From: Stigmatella aurantiaca DW4/3-1 | GTDB taxonomy: Bacteria > Myxococcota > Myxococcia > Myxococcales > Myxococcaceae | Reading direction: 5' to 3' | Assembly (NCBI RefSeq): GCF_000165485.1 | Contig: NC_014623.1 | Location: forward strand, 4,235,501 to 4,299,500 | Length of the DNA stretch: 64,000 bases | Part shown: piece after piece, positions 15,288 through 24,286 of the stretch | Layout of the letters: every line of letters starts with the position of its first letter | Numbering within the stretch: the stretch's first letter is position 1 | Position numbers and translations under genes: made by a program | The notes under the pieces: model-generated | The model's input: the letters and a program-made list of their open reading frames with translations, nothing else | What the model was told of the DNA's origin: nothing | The model's database searches: none

Positions 15288-16283
15288 TTAGAAGATGCTC
15301 TTGAAGGTGTCCTTGATGCTGTTGCCCACGTCCTTGATGCCCTCGCCGACGTCCTTGGCGATGTCCTTGACGCCCTCGGTGGCCTCCTTGGCCTTCTCGC
15401 CCACGTCCACGCCGGTGACGTTCTCGATCGTGTTGCCCAGCTTCTTGAAGTCGATGGTGGTGCTGCCTTCGAACCCGAGCCCGACCCCGAGCGCGCCCTT
15501 CACCTTGGCGCCGATGGTCAGCTTGCCGTCCTCCAGCGCGATCTTCCCGCCCGCCGCGCCACCCACGCCGGCGATCACCCCGCCGGTCACCTTGCCCTGA
15601 ACGGGGCCCACCTCGCCCTTGGCCGTCGCGCTCGCCTCCGCGCCCACCAGGGCTCCGGCGCTGCCCTCCACGCCGACGTCGCCGTTCTTGATGTCGTAGG
15701 CGACCTTGCCCTTGGCATCCGCGTTGGCTCCCACCAGCACCTCGCCGTGGACGCCGCCGTAGAGCTTGCCGTCCACCTTGTCCAGCCCCAACTCGCCCAG
15801 ATCCTTGCCGACCCCGGCGTCTCCGCGGAGGCTCACGAGGTTGGCCTCGGCGCCCGCCTGGCCCTTCACCCCGGTGGCCGGGTTCACGTAGTAGCCCGCG
15901 TCGCCCTGGGCCTCGAGCGCGCTGGCCTCGAACTGAGCGCCCGTGCCGTCCTTGCTGAAGCCCGTGCCCGTCTTGAACTCCGCCACGTCCTTCTCGATGC
16001 TGACGTAGTTGCGGCTCTCGTTGCCCTCCACCTGGCCCGAGGTGATGTTGGAGTCCGAGACCTGGCGCCCGTCCTTCTGATCGGCCTTCGACTGGGCCTT
16101 GCCGGGATCCTTCCCGTTCTTCCGGTTGTCCAGGAAGATGTCATCGCCGAACTGCTTGCTGGTCTTCGTCTCGGGCTGGGTCTTGTCGATGACGTTGCCC
16201 TTCGGGGGCGCGCCGTCGGTGGGCTTGCTTGACGGGGTAGAGGCGGTGGAGGGAAGGGGACGCGGAGAGGAGTCGACGCGCAT
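15288..16283 (-). CDS. Gly/Ala-repeat protein with amphipathic C-terminus, unknown function
   Basis: A 331-residue protein with no signal peptide. Residues 1-75 are polar and probably disordered. Residues about 75-280 form a Gly/Ala-rich series of short amphipathic strands (repeated G-x-V-G-x-x-G and A-x-A-K-G-x-V units, for example GVHGEVLVGANADAKGKV and KGEVGPVQGKVTGGVIAGVG), looking like a beta-solenoid or flattened beta repeat. Residues about 290-331 change to LEA-like helical repeats of EGVKDIAKDVGEGIKDVGNS type ending FKSIF. Similar Gly-rich beta segments precede toxin tips in some polymorphic toxins, but no toxin domain follows. No family is recognised. Confidence 0.6.
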   Translation of the reverse strand: MRVDSSPRPLPSTASTPSSKPTDGAPPKGNVIDKTQPETKTSKQFGDDIFLDNRKNGKDPGKAQSKADQKDGRQVSDSNITSGQVEGNESRNYVSIEKDVAEFKTGTGFSKDGTGAQFEASALEAQGDAGYYVNPATGVKGQAGAEANLVSLRGDAGVGKDLGELGLDKVDGKLYGGVHGEVLVGANADAKGKVAYDIKNGDVGVEGSAGALVGAEASATAKGEVGPVQGKVTGGVIAGVGGAAGGKIALEDGKLTIGAKVKGALGVGLGFEGSTTIDFKKLGNTIENVTGVDVGEKAKEATEGVKDIAKDVGEGIKDVGNSIKDTFKSIF

Positions 16284-16395
16284 GACAGACCTCGAAGGGG
16301 GCAGAAGGGGAGGATGACGACCGTGGATGACTCACCCTAGAGCAGGAGGTGTGCCAACCCCGTGCGGGCCGCCAAGTGCTTGAAAAGAGGTTCAA

Positions 16396-16429
16396 CCCCT
16401 TCCGGAGAGGGCCCTCAAGGGGCTTTTTT
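16396..16429 (+). terminator. Terminator-like hairpin upstream of the broken AraC gene
   Basis: CCCCTT (16396-16401) pairs with AAGGGG (16417-16422) with an inner self-complementary GAGGGCCCTC, followed by CTTTTTTC. This is a typical intrinsic terminator on the plus strand, but no plus-strand gene ends just before it. It may be an attenuator for the downstream regulator or a remnant. Confidence 0.5.
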
Positions 16430-16433
16430 CTGA

Positions 16434-16464
16434 TGACACAGGTCATCGCTGGTGACTTTGGTCA
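16434..16464. promoter_or_regulatory. Two tandem palindromes TGAC-N4-GTCA
   Basis: TGACACAGGTCA (16434-16445) and TGACTTTGGTCA (16453-16464) share the same half-sites with centres 19 bp apart. They lie 10 to 40 bases before the start of the broken AraC gene. This looks like a two-site operator for a dimeric repressor. The cognate protein is unknown. Confidence 0.5.
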
Positions 16465-16473
16465 CCACCCCGC

Positions 16474-17020
16474 ATGGCCTTTCCGCCAGTTCCCTCCCAA
16501 TTCACCCGGCAGATCCGCCATGCGCTGCAGGCCATGGACGCCTTGAAGCTGCCCGCGCTCGATACCGGGCGGCTCTGCCAGGAGTTTGGGACGTGCTGGA
16601 GGATCCCGAGCAGCGCGTTCCTTATGCCACGCTGGATGCTTGGCTGGAGCGGGCGGTGGAGTTCAGCGGGGCCGCCAACCTGGGGTTGCTCATGGCGGGG
16701 CTCCCGGTGGTGGATCCGGACGATGTGGGCTCGGCGGTCATCGCCACCAGCCCCACGCTGTTCGAGTCCCTGGAGCGCGGGGTGCGCTACCAGCGCGTCT
16801 GGGGAGATGGGGAGCGGCTCTCGTTGGAGCAGACGGAGCGGGGCTTTTGGAGGCCCTGAGGCGGGAGCGCGCCGCGGACTTTCTTCAGCGCCGGGTATCC
16901 ATCGCCGAAGTCTCCTTTCTCCTGGGCTATAGTGATCCCAGCGTTTTTCACCGCGCGTTCAAGCGGTGGTGGGGCATGAGCCCAGAGACCTTTCGCCAGC
17001 GGCACGCCCATACAAGGTAA
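16474..17020 (+). pseudogene. AraC-family regulator pseudogene (frameshift and large internal deletion)
   Basis: Three frames carry consecutive pieces of one AraC/XylS protein. Frame 1 from ATG 16474 gives MAFPPVPSQFTRQIRHALQA. From about 16590 a second frame gives VLEDPEQRVPYATLDAWLE and SAVIATSPTLFESLERGVRY of the arabinose-binding-like N-terminal domain. At about 16850 a third frame starts at GLLEALRRERAADFL and runs through VSIAEVSFLLGYSDPSVFHR and WGMSPETFRQRH, the second half of the AraC DNA-binding domain. About 130-150 residues between the second and third pieces are absent, including the first helix-turn-helix. Confidence 0.85.
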
Positions 17021-17024
17021 ACCC

Positions 17025-17477
17025 ATGCGTTACTTCGAGGATTTTCATGTAGGACAGGTGCACGAGGCGGGTCCTCACAAGGTGTCGCGCGAGGAGATCC
17101 TCGCCTTCGCCCAAAAGTTTGATCCGCAGTCTTTCCACCTGGACGACGAGGCGGGCCGCCGCACCATCTATGGCGGCATCATCGCCAGCGGGTGGCATAC
17201 CGCGGCAATCAGCCACCGCCTGCTGGTGGACTGTGTACTGAAGGACGCTGCGGGCCTGGGCTCGCCCGGGGTGGATGAGCTGCGCTGGTTGCGTCCGGTG
17301 CGGCCCGATGACTCGCTCTCCCTGAAGGTCGAGGTGATCGAACTCATCCCCTCTCGGAGCAAGCGGGACCGGGGCGCCATCAAGTACCGGATCGCGCTGC
17401 ACAACCAGCAGGGCGAGGTGGTGATGACCCTGAGCGCCATCTCCATGTTCGCGCGACGCGCCGCGTCCATTGAGTAG
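17025..17477 (+). CDS. MaoC-family (R)-hydratase-like protein
   Basis: A 150-residue hotdog-fold protein of the MaoC/PhaJ type, enoyl-CoA hydratases. It has YFEDFHVGQVHEAGPHKVS at the start, the hydratase signature region FDPQSFHLDDEAGRRTIYGGIIASGWH (the F-D-P-Q and H positions match the catalytic Asp and His region) and the RWLRPVRPDDSL strand. It starts 4 bases after the AraC relic ends. Substrate unknown. Confidence 0.9.
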   Translation: MRYFEDFHVGQVHEAGPHKVSREEILAFAQKFDPQSFHLDDEAGRRTIYGGIIASGWHTAAISHRLLVDCVLKDAAGLGSPGVDELRWLRPVRPDDSLSLKVEVIELIPSRSKRDRGAIKYRIALHNQQGEVVMTLSAISMFARRAASIE

Positions 17478-17525
17478 GGCCGTTGCCTCTTACTAGAGTG
17501 ACGCGTTGATCAACCCCAAGGAGCG

Positions 17526-18680
17526 ATGTGGATGCTGAACCTCAAGCCATTGGCTGTGGGTGTGGTGCTGGCTGCGGCGGGACATTCCCTGGCCGCCCCT
17601 CCGAAGCAGCTTGGCAAGCCGGAAGGCCGCCTCGATATCATCGCTTGGCCGGGATACGTGGAGCGCGGGGAGACCGACAAGCAGTACGACTGGGTCACCG
17701 CGTTCGAGAAGGACACGGGCTGCAAGGTCAACGTGAAGACGGCCGCCACCTCGGACGAGATGGTGAGCCTCATGAACCAGGGCGGCTATGACCTGGTCAC
17801 CGCCTCGGGCGATGCCAGCCTGCGCTTGGTGCACGGCAAGAAGGTGCAGGAGCTGAACATCGATCTCATCCCCTCGTGGAAGACGGTGGACGAGCGCCTG
17901 AAGAACGCCCCCTGGCACACGGTGGAGGGCAAGCACTTTGGCGTGCCCTATCAGTGGGGCCCCAACGTCCTGATGTACAACACCCAGGTCTTCAAGGAGG
18001 CGCCCACCTCCTGGTCCGTGGTGTTCGAGCCGCAGAACCTGCCGGACGGCAAGCCCAACAAGGGCCGGGTTCAGGCCTATGACGGCCCCATCTACATCGC
18101 TGACGCGGCGCTCTACCTGGCGAAGAAGAAGCCGGAGCTGGGCATCAAGGATCCGTACGAGCTCAACGCGAAGCAGTACGCCGAGGCGCTGGCGCTGCTG
18201 CGCGGGCAGAAGGCGCTCACCCACCGGTACTGGCACGACGTCACCGTGCAGATGAACGACTTCAAGAACGAGGGCGTTGCCGTCTCCAGCGCCTGGCCGT
18301 ACCAGGTCAACGCGCTCAAGGCGGAGAAGAAGCCCGTCGACTCGACCATCCCCTCCGAGGGCTCCACCGGGTGGGCGGACTCCACCATGATGCACACCGA
18401 TGCCCCGCACCCGGTGTGCGCGTACAAGTGGATGGAGTGGTCGCTCAACCTGAAGCTCCAGTCCGCGCTGGCCGAGTGGTTTGGCTCCAACCCGGTGGTG
18501 CCCGCGGCCTGTCAGACGGCGGCCCCCGGAGGAGCGGCGTTTTGTCAGAAGAACGGCTTCGAGCGCTTCGATCAGGTGAAGTTCTGGAAGACGCCCGTGG
18601 CCAAGTGCGCCAGCCAGGGCACGTGCGTGCCCTACAGCAAGTGGACGCAGGACTACATCGCCATCATGGGCGGGCGCTGA
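17526..18680 (+). CDS. ydcS: Putrescine-type ABC transporter substrate-binding protein (YdcS-like)
   Basis: A 384-residue periplasmic binding protein (bacterial solute-binding protein 1/PotD class) with a signal peptide (about 1-24, ending LAAAGHSLAAP). The polyamine-binding family pattern is clear: LDIIAWPGYVERG, YDLVTASGDASLR, GVPYQWGPNVLMYN and GSTGWADSTMM. Gene order with two permeases, an ATPase and gamma-aminobutyraldehyde dehydrogenase matches E. coli ydcSTUV-patD, which takes up putrescine. It is the first gene of the operon, with the ATPase gene starting 4 bases after its stop. The start at 17526 is taken; another in-frame ATG lies at 17532. Confidence 0.9.
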   Translation: MWMLNLKPLAVGVVLAAAGHSLAAPPKQLGKPEGRLDIIAWPGYVERGETDKQYDWVTAFEKDTGCKVNVKTAATSDEMVSLMNQGGYDLVTASGDASLRLVHGKKVQELNIDLIPSWKTVDERLKNAPWHTVEGKHFGVPYQWGPNVLMYNTQVFKEAPTSWSVVFEPQNLPDGKPNKGRVQAYDGPIYIADAALYLAKKKPELGIKDPYELNAKQYAEALALLRGQKALTHRYWHDVTVQMNDFKNEGVAVSSAWPYQVNALKAEKKPVDSTIPSEGSTGWADSTMMHTDAPHPVCAYKWMEWSLNLKLQSALAEWFGSNPVVPAACQTAAPGGAAFCQKNGFERFDQVKFWKTPVAKCASQGTCVPYSKWTQDYIAIMGGR

Positions 18681-18684
18681 GCGC

Positions 18685-19701
18685 GTGACGGCCGCCGTCG
18701 AACTCAGGGGCCTGCACCGGCACTACGGGGCCGTGCGGGCCGTGGATGATGTCTCCCTGGCCATCCAGGACGGGGAGTTCTTCTCCTTGCTGGGCCCCTC
18801 GGGCTCGGGCAAGACGACGTGCCTGCGCCTCATCGCCGGCTTCGAGCAGCCCACCTCGGGCAGCCTCCTGCTGCATGGGAAGGAGGCCGCGGGCATTCCG
18901 CCCTACGAGCGCGACGTCAACACCGTCTTCCAGGACTACGCGCTGTTTCCGCACATGAACGTGCGGGACAACGTGGCCTATGGGCTGATGGTGAAGGGCA
19001 TGGAGAAGAAGCGCCGGCACGCGGAGGCGGAAGGCGCGCTGGAGCTGGTGGCGCTCAAGGGCTATGGCTCGCGCCGTCCCGCGGAGCTGTCCGGAGGGCA
19101 GCGCCAGCGGGTGGCCCTGGCCCGCGCGCTCGTCAACAAGCCCCGGGTGCTGCTGTTGGACGAGCCGCTGGGGGCGCTGGATTTGCGGCTGCGCGAGCAG
19201 ATGCAGACGGAGCTGAAGTCCCTTCAGCGCCGGTTGGGCATCACCTTCATCTACGTCACCCATGATCAAGGCGAGGCCTTGTCCATGTCGGACCGGGTGG
19301 CGGTCTTCAGCCAGGGACGCATCGAGCAGGTGGACACCCCGAAGGGGCTCTACACGCGGCCGCGCACGGTGTTCGTCGCCCGCTTCGTCGGCACGTCCAA
19401 CGTCGTGGAGGGAGCGCTGGCGCACCGGCTCACGGGTTCACCGCAGCCCTTTTCGGTGCGGCCGGAGCACATCCGCTTTGCCCGCGAGGCGGCGGCAGAG
19501 AGCCTGAGCGTGGAGGGCAAGCTCGTGGATGTGCAGTACCACGGGGCCACCAGCCGCTACACCGTGGAGGTGGTGGAGGGGACAGTGCTCGCCATGAGCC
19601 TGCCCAACGCGGAGGAGGAGGCGGGAAGCCCCAAGCCGGGCGAGCCGGTGCGGCTGGCCTGGTCCCGCCAGGCCATGGTGCCCTTGGAGCCTGGGGCGTG
19701 A
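18685..19701 (+). CDS. ydcT: Putrescine-type ABC transporter ATP-binding protein (YdcT-like)
   Basis: A 338-residue ABC ATPase of the PotA/spermidine-putrescine group. It has Walker A GPSGSGKTT at 37-45, the Q-loop in FQDYALFPHMNVRDN, the signature LSGGQRQRVALARAL, Walker B VLLLDEPLGALD and the switch histidine in YVTHDQGEA, then a C-terminal TOBE domain (about 265-335). GTG start directly after the ydcS stop (4-base gap). It energises the two permeases that follow. Confidence 0.93.
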   Translation: MTAAVELRGLHRHYGAVRAVDDVSLAIQDGEFFSLLGPSGSGKTTCLRLIAGFEQPTSGSLLLHGKEAAGIPPYERDVNTVFQDYALFPHMNVRDNVAYGLMVKGMEKKRRHAEAEGALELVALKGYGSRRPAELSGGQRQRVALARALVNKPRVLLLDEPLGALDLRLREQMQTELKSLQRRLGITFIYVTHDQGEALSMSDRVAVFSQGRIEQVDTPKGLYTRPRTVFVARFVGTSNVVEGALAHRLTGSPQPFSVRPEHIRFAREAAAESLSVEGKLVDVQYHGATSRYTVEVVEGTVLAMSLPNAEEEAGSPKPGEPVRLAWSRQAMVPLEPGA

Positions 19702-20630
19702 GCGGGGGCGCTGCGCAGGCGGGGATCGGGCGGGTTCTCTCCAACGTGCTCTATCGGCGGAGCACCCTGCGCCTGATGCTGATGCTGACGCCGCCGCTGA
19801 TCTGGTTCGGCGCGGTGTACCTGGGCTCGCTGTTGGCCCTGCTCGCCCAGAGCTTCTACACCTTCGACGACTTCACCATGGCGGTGACGCCGGAGTTCAC
19901 CTGGGGGAACTACCAGGCGCTCCTGGAGGACGCCAACGCCGACATCGTCCTGCGCACGGTGGGCATGGCCTGCGCGGTGACGGTGGCGTCCGCGATGGTG
20001 GCCTTCCCCGTGGCCTACTACGGGGCGCGCTATGCGCAGGGCTGGCGCAAGGGCTTCTTCTACGTGGCGGTGATGCTGCCCATGTGGGCCAGCTACATCG
20101 TCAAGGCCTACGCCTGGACGGTCATCCTCACCCGGGGCGGCATCCTCTACTGGCTGGTGGGCCAACTGGGCCTGCTGCCCGCGCTGGAGTGGGTTTTGGA
20201 GCTTCCCTATGTGGGGGGCAGCTCCCTGTCCACCTCGCACCTGGGCCGCTTCCTGGTGTTCACCTATGTGTGGCTGCCGTTCATGATCCTCCCCGTGCAG
20301 GCGGCCATCGAGCGGGTGCCGCCCCAGCTTCTTCAGGCCTCGGCGGATCTGGGCGCGCGCCCGGTGCAGACCTTCCGCACCGTCCTCCTGCCGCTGGCGT
20401 TCCCGGGCGTGGTGGCGGGCTCCATCTTCACCTTCTCGCTCACGCTCGGGGACTTCATCATCCCGCAGCTCATCGGGCCCTCCGGGCTCTTCATTGGCAC
20501 CATGGTCAACACGATGCAGGGCTCGGTGGGGAACCTGCCGCTGGCGGCGGCCTTCACCGGGGTGCCCATTGCCATCATCGCCATCTACCTGACCTTGGCC
20601 CGGCGCTTGGGGGCCTTTGATGCGCTCTGA
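19698..20630 (+). CDS. ydcU: Putrescine-type ABC transporter permease (YdcU-like)
   Basis: A 310-residue inner-membrane permease of the PotB class with about six membrane helices. The ATPase-coupling EAA-type loop reads [29 protein letters not shown]. The GTG start overlaps the ydcT stop by 4 bases (GTGA), showing translational coupling. It pairs with the next gene to form the channel. Confidence 0.92.
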   Translation: MSGGAAQAGIGRVLSNVLYRRSTLRLMLMLTPPLIWFGAVYLGSLLALLAQSFYTFDDFTMAVTPEFTWGNYQALLEDANADIVLRTVGMACAVTVASAMVAFPVAYYGARYAQGWRKGFFYVAVMLPMWASYIVKAYAWTVILTRGGILYWLVGQLGLLPALEWVLELPYVGGSSLSTSHLGRFLVFTYVWLPFMILPVQAAIERVPPQLLQASADLGARPVQTFRTVLLPLAFPGVVAGSIFTFSLTLGDFIIPQLIGPSGLFIGTMVNTMQGSVGNLPLAAAFTGVPIAIIAIYLTLARRLGAFDAL

Positions 20631-21447
20631 GGACACGGCTTCCGGCGCGCCGCGCGCCCCCCGGTGGTTGGCGGTGCTGGCCTGGGGCGGGCTGGTATTC
20701 CTGCACTTCCCCATCGTCGTGGTGTGCCTCTACGCCTTCAACACGGAGGAGAGCGCCTTCAGCTTTCCGCTCCAGGGCTTTACCCTGCGCTGGTTCCGGA
20801 TCGCGCTGGAGCGGGAGGACGTGCTGGCGGCCATCCTCCTGTCGCTCCGGGTGGCGGCGGCGGCCACCGTGCTGGCTTTGGTGCTGGGCTCGCTGGCGGC
20901 GCTGGTGCTCGCCCGCAGGCAGTTCTTCGGCCGCGAGGCGCTCACGCTGATGTTCGCGCTGCCCATCGCGCTGCCGGGCATCATCACCGGCATCGCCCTG
21001 CTGTCGGCGTTCCGGCTGGCGGGGACGTCCCTGGGCTTCTGGACCATCGCGGCTGGGCACGGCACGTTCTGCCTGGTGGTGGTCTACAACAACGTCGTCG
21101 CCCGGCTGCGGCGCATGCCGCACACGCTCGTCGAGGCCTCCATGGACCTGGGGGCGGACGGCCTGCAGACGTTCCGCTATGTGCTGCTGCCGCAGATGGC
21201 CACCGCGCTGCTCGCGGGCGGCATCCTCGCCTTCGCCTTGAGCTTCGATGAAATCATCGTCACCACCTTCACCGCGGGTCACGAGCGCACGCTGCCCATC
21301 TGGCTGCTCAACCAGCTTGGGCGTCCCCGGGATGTGCCGGTGACGAACGTGGTGGCGATGATCGTGATGTTCGTGACGGCCGTTCCCCTCTTGCTCGCCT
21401 GGCGCCTCACCCGGGGCACCGAGCAGGTGGCCGGCAGCGGCAAGTGA
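20620..21447 (+). CDS. ydcV: Putrescine-type ABC transporter permease (YdcV-like)
   Basis: A 275-residue PotC-class permease with about six membrane helices and the EAA loop [25 protein letters not shown], then [19 protein letters not shown] as is typical of PotC proteins. ATG at 20620 overlaps ydcU by 11 bases; a TTG one codon before is less likely. Coupled fourth gene of the importer operon. Confidence 0.92.
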   Translation: MRSEDTASGAPRAPRWLAVLAWGGLVFLHFPIVVVCLYAFNTEESAFSFPLQGFTLRWFRIALEREDVLAAILLSLRVAAAATVLALVLGSLAALVLARRQFFGREALTLMFALPIALPGIITGIALLSAFRLAGTSLGFWTIAAGHGTFCLVVVYNNVVARLRRMPHTLVEASMDLGADGLQTFRYVLLPQMATALLAGGILAFALSFDEIIVTTFTAGHERTLPIWLLNQLGRPRDVPVTNVVAMIVMFVTAVPLLLAWRLTRGTEQVAGSGK

Positions 21448-21501
21448 CTTCAACCCCAACGGGCCCACGTGGCCCCTCTCGTGGCACTCAGGAGACCCCC
21501 C

Positions 21502-22941
21502 ATGGATGGCAAGCAATTCGATGGCAAGCAATTCATCGACGGGCAGTTCGTGGCGGGCGAGGGCTCGGTGGAGGACATCCTCGCCCCGGCCACCGGCGAG
21601 GTGATCGCCCGCGTGGCGGAGGCCTCGGCGGCGCAGATTCAGGCGGCGGTGAAGGCGGCGGAGAAGGCCTTCCCCACCTGGTCGCGCACGCCCCCGAAGG
21701 ATCGCGCCACGCTGCTGCTCAAGCTCGCCGATGCCATCGAGGCCCAGGGAGCGGACTTCGCCCGGCTGGAGTCGCGCAACTGCGGCAAGCCGTACACCGC
21801 GGCCCTCAACGATGAGATTCCGGCGGTGGCCGACGTGTTCCGCTTCTTCGCGGGCGCGGCGCGCTGCATGACGGGCCTGGCCACGGGGGAGTACGCCACG
21901 GGCTACACCAGCATGATTCGCCGGGATGCGGTGGGCGTGGTGGCCTCCATCGCCCCGTGGAACTACCCGCTGATGATGGCGGCATGGAAGCTGGGCCCCG
22001 CGGTGGCCGCGGGCAACACGGTGGTCATCAAGCCCTCGGAGCAGACACCGCTGACGCTGCTGAAGCTGGCCGAGCTCATCGCGGGCCTGTTTCCGCCCGG
22101 CGTCATCAACGTGGTGACGGGACGCGGGGAGACGGTGGGGGCGCCGCTCATCAGCCAGCCGCAGGTGCGCATGATTTCGCTCACCGGGGACGTGGCCACG
22201 GGCCAGAAGGTGCTCCAGGCCGCCTCGCAGAGCGTCAAGCGCACCCACCTGGAGCTGGGCGGCAAGGCCCCCGTCATCGTCTTCGACGACGCGGACCTGG
22301 CAAGCGTGGTGTCCGGGGTGCGCACCTTCGGCTTCTACAACGCGGGGCAGGACTGCACCGCCGCGTGCCGCATCTACGCGGGGCCCAAGGTGTATGACCG
22401 GCTCGTGGCGGACCTGACGAGCGCGGTCTCCTCCATTCAGGTGGGCGGCCCGGACGGGCAGGGGGTGGAGATGGGGCCGCTCATCTCCGAGAAGCAGCGC
22501 CAGCGCGTGGCGAGCTTCGTGGAGCGCGCCTCGCGGGAGAAGCACATCGAGGTCACCACGGGGGGCAAGGCGGGCGGTGGCGGCGGCTTCTTCTACGCGC
22601 CCACGGTGGTGGCGGGGGCGAAGCAGGAGGATGAGATCGTCCGCCGGGAGGTGTTTGGTCCGGTGGTGTCGGTGACGCGCTTCGAGGACCCGGCCCAGGC
22701 CATTGCGTGGGCGAACGACTCGGACTACGGCTTGGCCAGCTCGGTGTGGAGCCAGGACATCGGCAAGGCCATGAAGGTGGCCGCCGAACTCCAGTACGGT
22801 TGCACGTGGATCAACTCCCACTTCATGCTGGTGAGCGAGATGCCTCATGGGGGCATGAAGCGCTCCGGTTACGGCAAGGACTTGTCCATGTATGCGCTGG
22901 AGGACTACACGACCGTCCGCCACGTGATGGTGAAGTACTGA
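21502..22941 (+). CDS. patD: Gamma-aminobutyraldehyde dehydrogenase (PatD/YdcW-like)
   Basis: A 479-residue NAD-dependent aldehyde dehydrogenase that would oxidise 4-aminobutanal, the product of putrescine transamination, to GABA. Family motifs: [17 protein letters not shown], the general base E251 in LELGGKA, the nucleophile C285 in GQDCTA, and [12 protein letters not shown]. The E. coli homologue sits in the same position after ydcSTUV. ATG 21502 follows GGAGACCCCCC. The N-terminus carries a short tandem duplication (see 21505-21534). Confidence 0.92.
   Translation: MDGKQFDGKQFIDGQFVAGEGSVEDILAPATGEVIARVAEASAAQIQAAVKAAEKAFPTWSRTPPKDRATLLLKLADAIEAQGADFARLESRNCGKPYTAALNDEIPAVADVFRFFAGAARCMTGLATGEYATGYTSMIRRDAVGVVASIAPWNYPLMMAAWKLGPAVAAGNTVVIKPSEQTPLTLLKLAELIAGLFPPGVINVVTGRGETVGAPLISQPQVRMISLTGDVATGQKVLQAASQSVKRTHLELGGKAPVIVFDDADLASVVSGVRTFGFYNAGQDCTAACRIYAGPKVYDRLVADLTSAVSSIQVGGPDGQGVEMGPLISEKQRQRVASFVERASREKHIEVTTGGKAGGGGGFFYAPTVVAGAKQEDEIVRREVFGPVVSVTRFEDPAQAIAWANDSDYGLASSVWSQDIGKAMKVAAELQYGCTWINSHFMLVSEMPHGGMKRSGYGKDLSMYALEDYTTVRHVMVKY
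21505..21534 (+). repeat. 15-bp tandem duplication at the patD N-terminus
   Basis: GATGGCAAGCAATTC occurs twice in direct tandem (21505-21519 and 21520-21534), so the protein starts with [10 protein letters not shown]. The frame is preserved and the duplication lies before the conserved fold, so it should be harmless. It looks like a recent slippage event. Confidence 0.85.
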
Positions 22942-22974
22942 GGGCTTGGGTGAGGACCCACAAGGGGGTGCGAG

Positions 22975-24246
22975 ATGAGTGACAACAACGTCAACCTGCT
23001 GCGCCGCAAGGATGCCGCCACACCGCGAGGGGTGGGGGTGATGGCGCCTTTTTTCGTCTCCCGCGCGGAGAACAGTGAGTTGTGGGACGTGGAGGGCCGC
23101 CGCTTCATCGACTTCGCGGGCGGCATCGCGGTGCTCAACACGGGGCATCGCCACCCTCGGGTGGTCGAGGCGGTGAAGGCCCAGCTCGATGCCTTCACGC
23201 ACAGCGCCTACCAGATCGTCCCCTACGAGGCCTACGTGCGGCTGGCCGAGCGGCTCAACCGGTTGACGCCGGGGGCGTTCGCCAAGAAGACGACCTTCTT
23301 CTCCACGGGGGCCGAGGCCATCGAGAACGCGGTGAAGATCGCCCGTTCGGCCACGGGCCGCAGCGGCATCATCGCCTTCAGCGGGGGGTTCCACGGCCGG
23401 ACGATGATGGGCCTGGCGCTCACCGGAAAGGTGGTGCCGTACAAGGCAGGCTTCGGGCCTTTTCCGCCGGAGGTCTACCATGTGCCCTTTCCGATCGCCC
23501 TGCACGGCATCAGCGTGGAGGACACGCTCCGGGCGTTTCAGAACCTCTTCAAGGCGGACATCGAGCCCAAGCGGGTGGCGGCCATCCTCATCGAGCCGGT
23601 GCAGGGAGAGGGCGGCTTCTACGTGGCGCCCCCCGAGCTGATGCGGAGCCTGAGAAAGCTGTGCGACGAGCACGGCATCCTGCTCATTGCCGATGAGGTG
23701 CAGACCGGCTTCGCGCGCACGGGGAAGTGGTTCGCGATGGACCACCACGATGTGCATCCGGACCTGATCGTGACGGCCAAATCCCTGGCGGGAGGGTTCC
23801 CCCTGTCGGCGGTGACGGGCCGGGCGGAGGTGATGGATGCACCGGAGCCAGGTGGGCTCGGAGGCACCTACGCGGGCAACCCCCTGGCGATCGCGGCGGC
23901 GAACGCGGTGCTGGACATCATCGAGGACGAAGGCTTGGTGAAACGGGCCAACGAACTGGGGGACGTCCTGCGCATCAAGCTGGAGGGGTTGAAGGCGAAG
24001 GTGCCCCAGATGGCGGAAGTGCGGGGGCTGGGGGCCATGCTGGCGGTGGAGTTCTGCCAGCCGGGCGGCCATACGCCTGACACGGAGTTCACCAAGGTGG
24101 TGAAGGCCAGGGCCTTGGAGAAGGGGCTGATGCTGCTGACGTGCGGCGTCTACTCCAACGTCATCCGCTTCCTCTTCCCACTGACGGTGCCCGAGCCGGT
24201 GTTCAAGGAGGGGCTGTCCATCCTGGAGTCCGCGCTGACGGGGTAG
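22975..24246 (+). CDS. gabT: 4-aminobutyrate--2-oxoglutarate aminotransferase
   Basis: A 423-residue class III aminotransferase that turns GABA and 2-oxoglutarate into succinate semialdehyde and glutamate. The PLP lysine is K269 in TAKSLAGGFPLSAV; IADEVQTGFARTG and the GGTYAGNPLAIAAANA segment are typical of GabT. It lies 33 bases after patD and completes a putrescine-to-succinate semialdehyde route except for the first transaminase and the final dehydrogenase, neither of which is in the window. GabT homologues in some bacteria also accept putrescine, so it could serve both steps (inference). Confidence 0.92.
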   Translation: MSDNNVNLLRRKDAATPRGVGVMAPFFVSRAENSELWDVEGRRFIDFAGGIAVLNTGHRHPRVVEAVKAQLDAFTHSAYQIVPYEAYVRLAERLNRLTPGAFAKKTTFFSTGAEAIENAVKIARSATGRSGIIAFSGGFHGRTMMGLALTGKVVPYKAGFGPFPPEVYHVPFPIALHGISVEDTLRAFQNLFKADIEPKRVAAILIEPVQGEGGFYVAPPELMRSLRKLCDEHGILLIADEVQTGFARTGKWFAMDHHDVHPDLIVTAKSLAGGFPLSAVTGRAEVMDAPEPGGLGGTYAGNPLAIAAANAVLDIIEDEGLVKRANELGDVLRIKLEGLKAKVPQMAEVRGLGAMLAVEFCQPGGHTPDTEFTKVVKARALEKGLMLLTCGVYSNVIRFLFPLTVPEPVFKEGLSILESALTG

Positions 24247-24286
24247 CGCTGCTGCCGTCATACCGGCGCGCAGAGGAGGAGACCGA

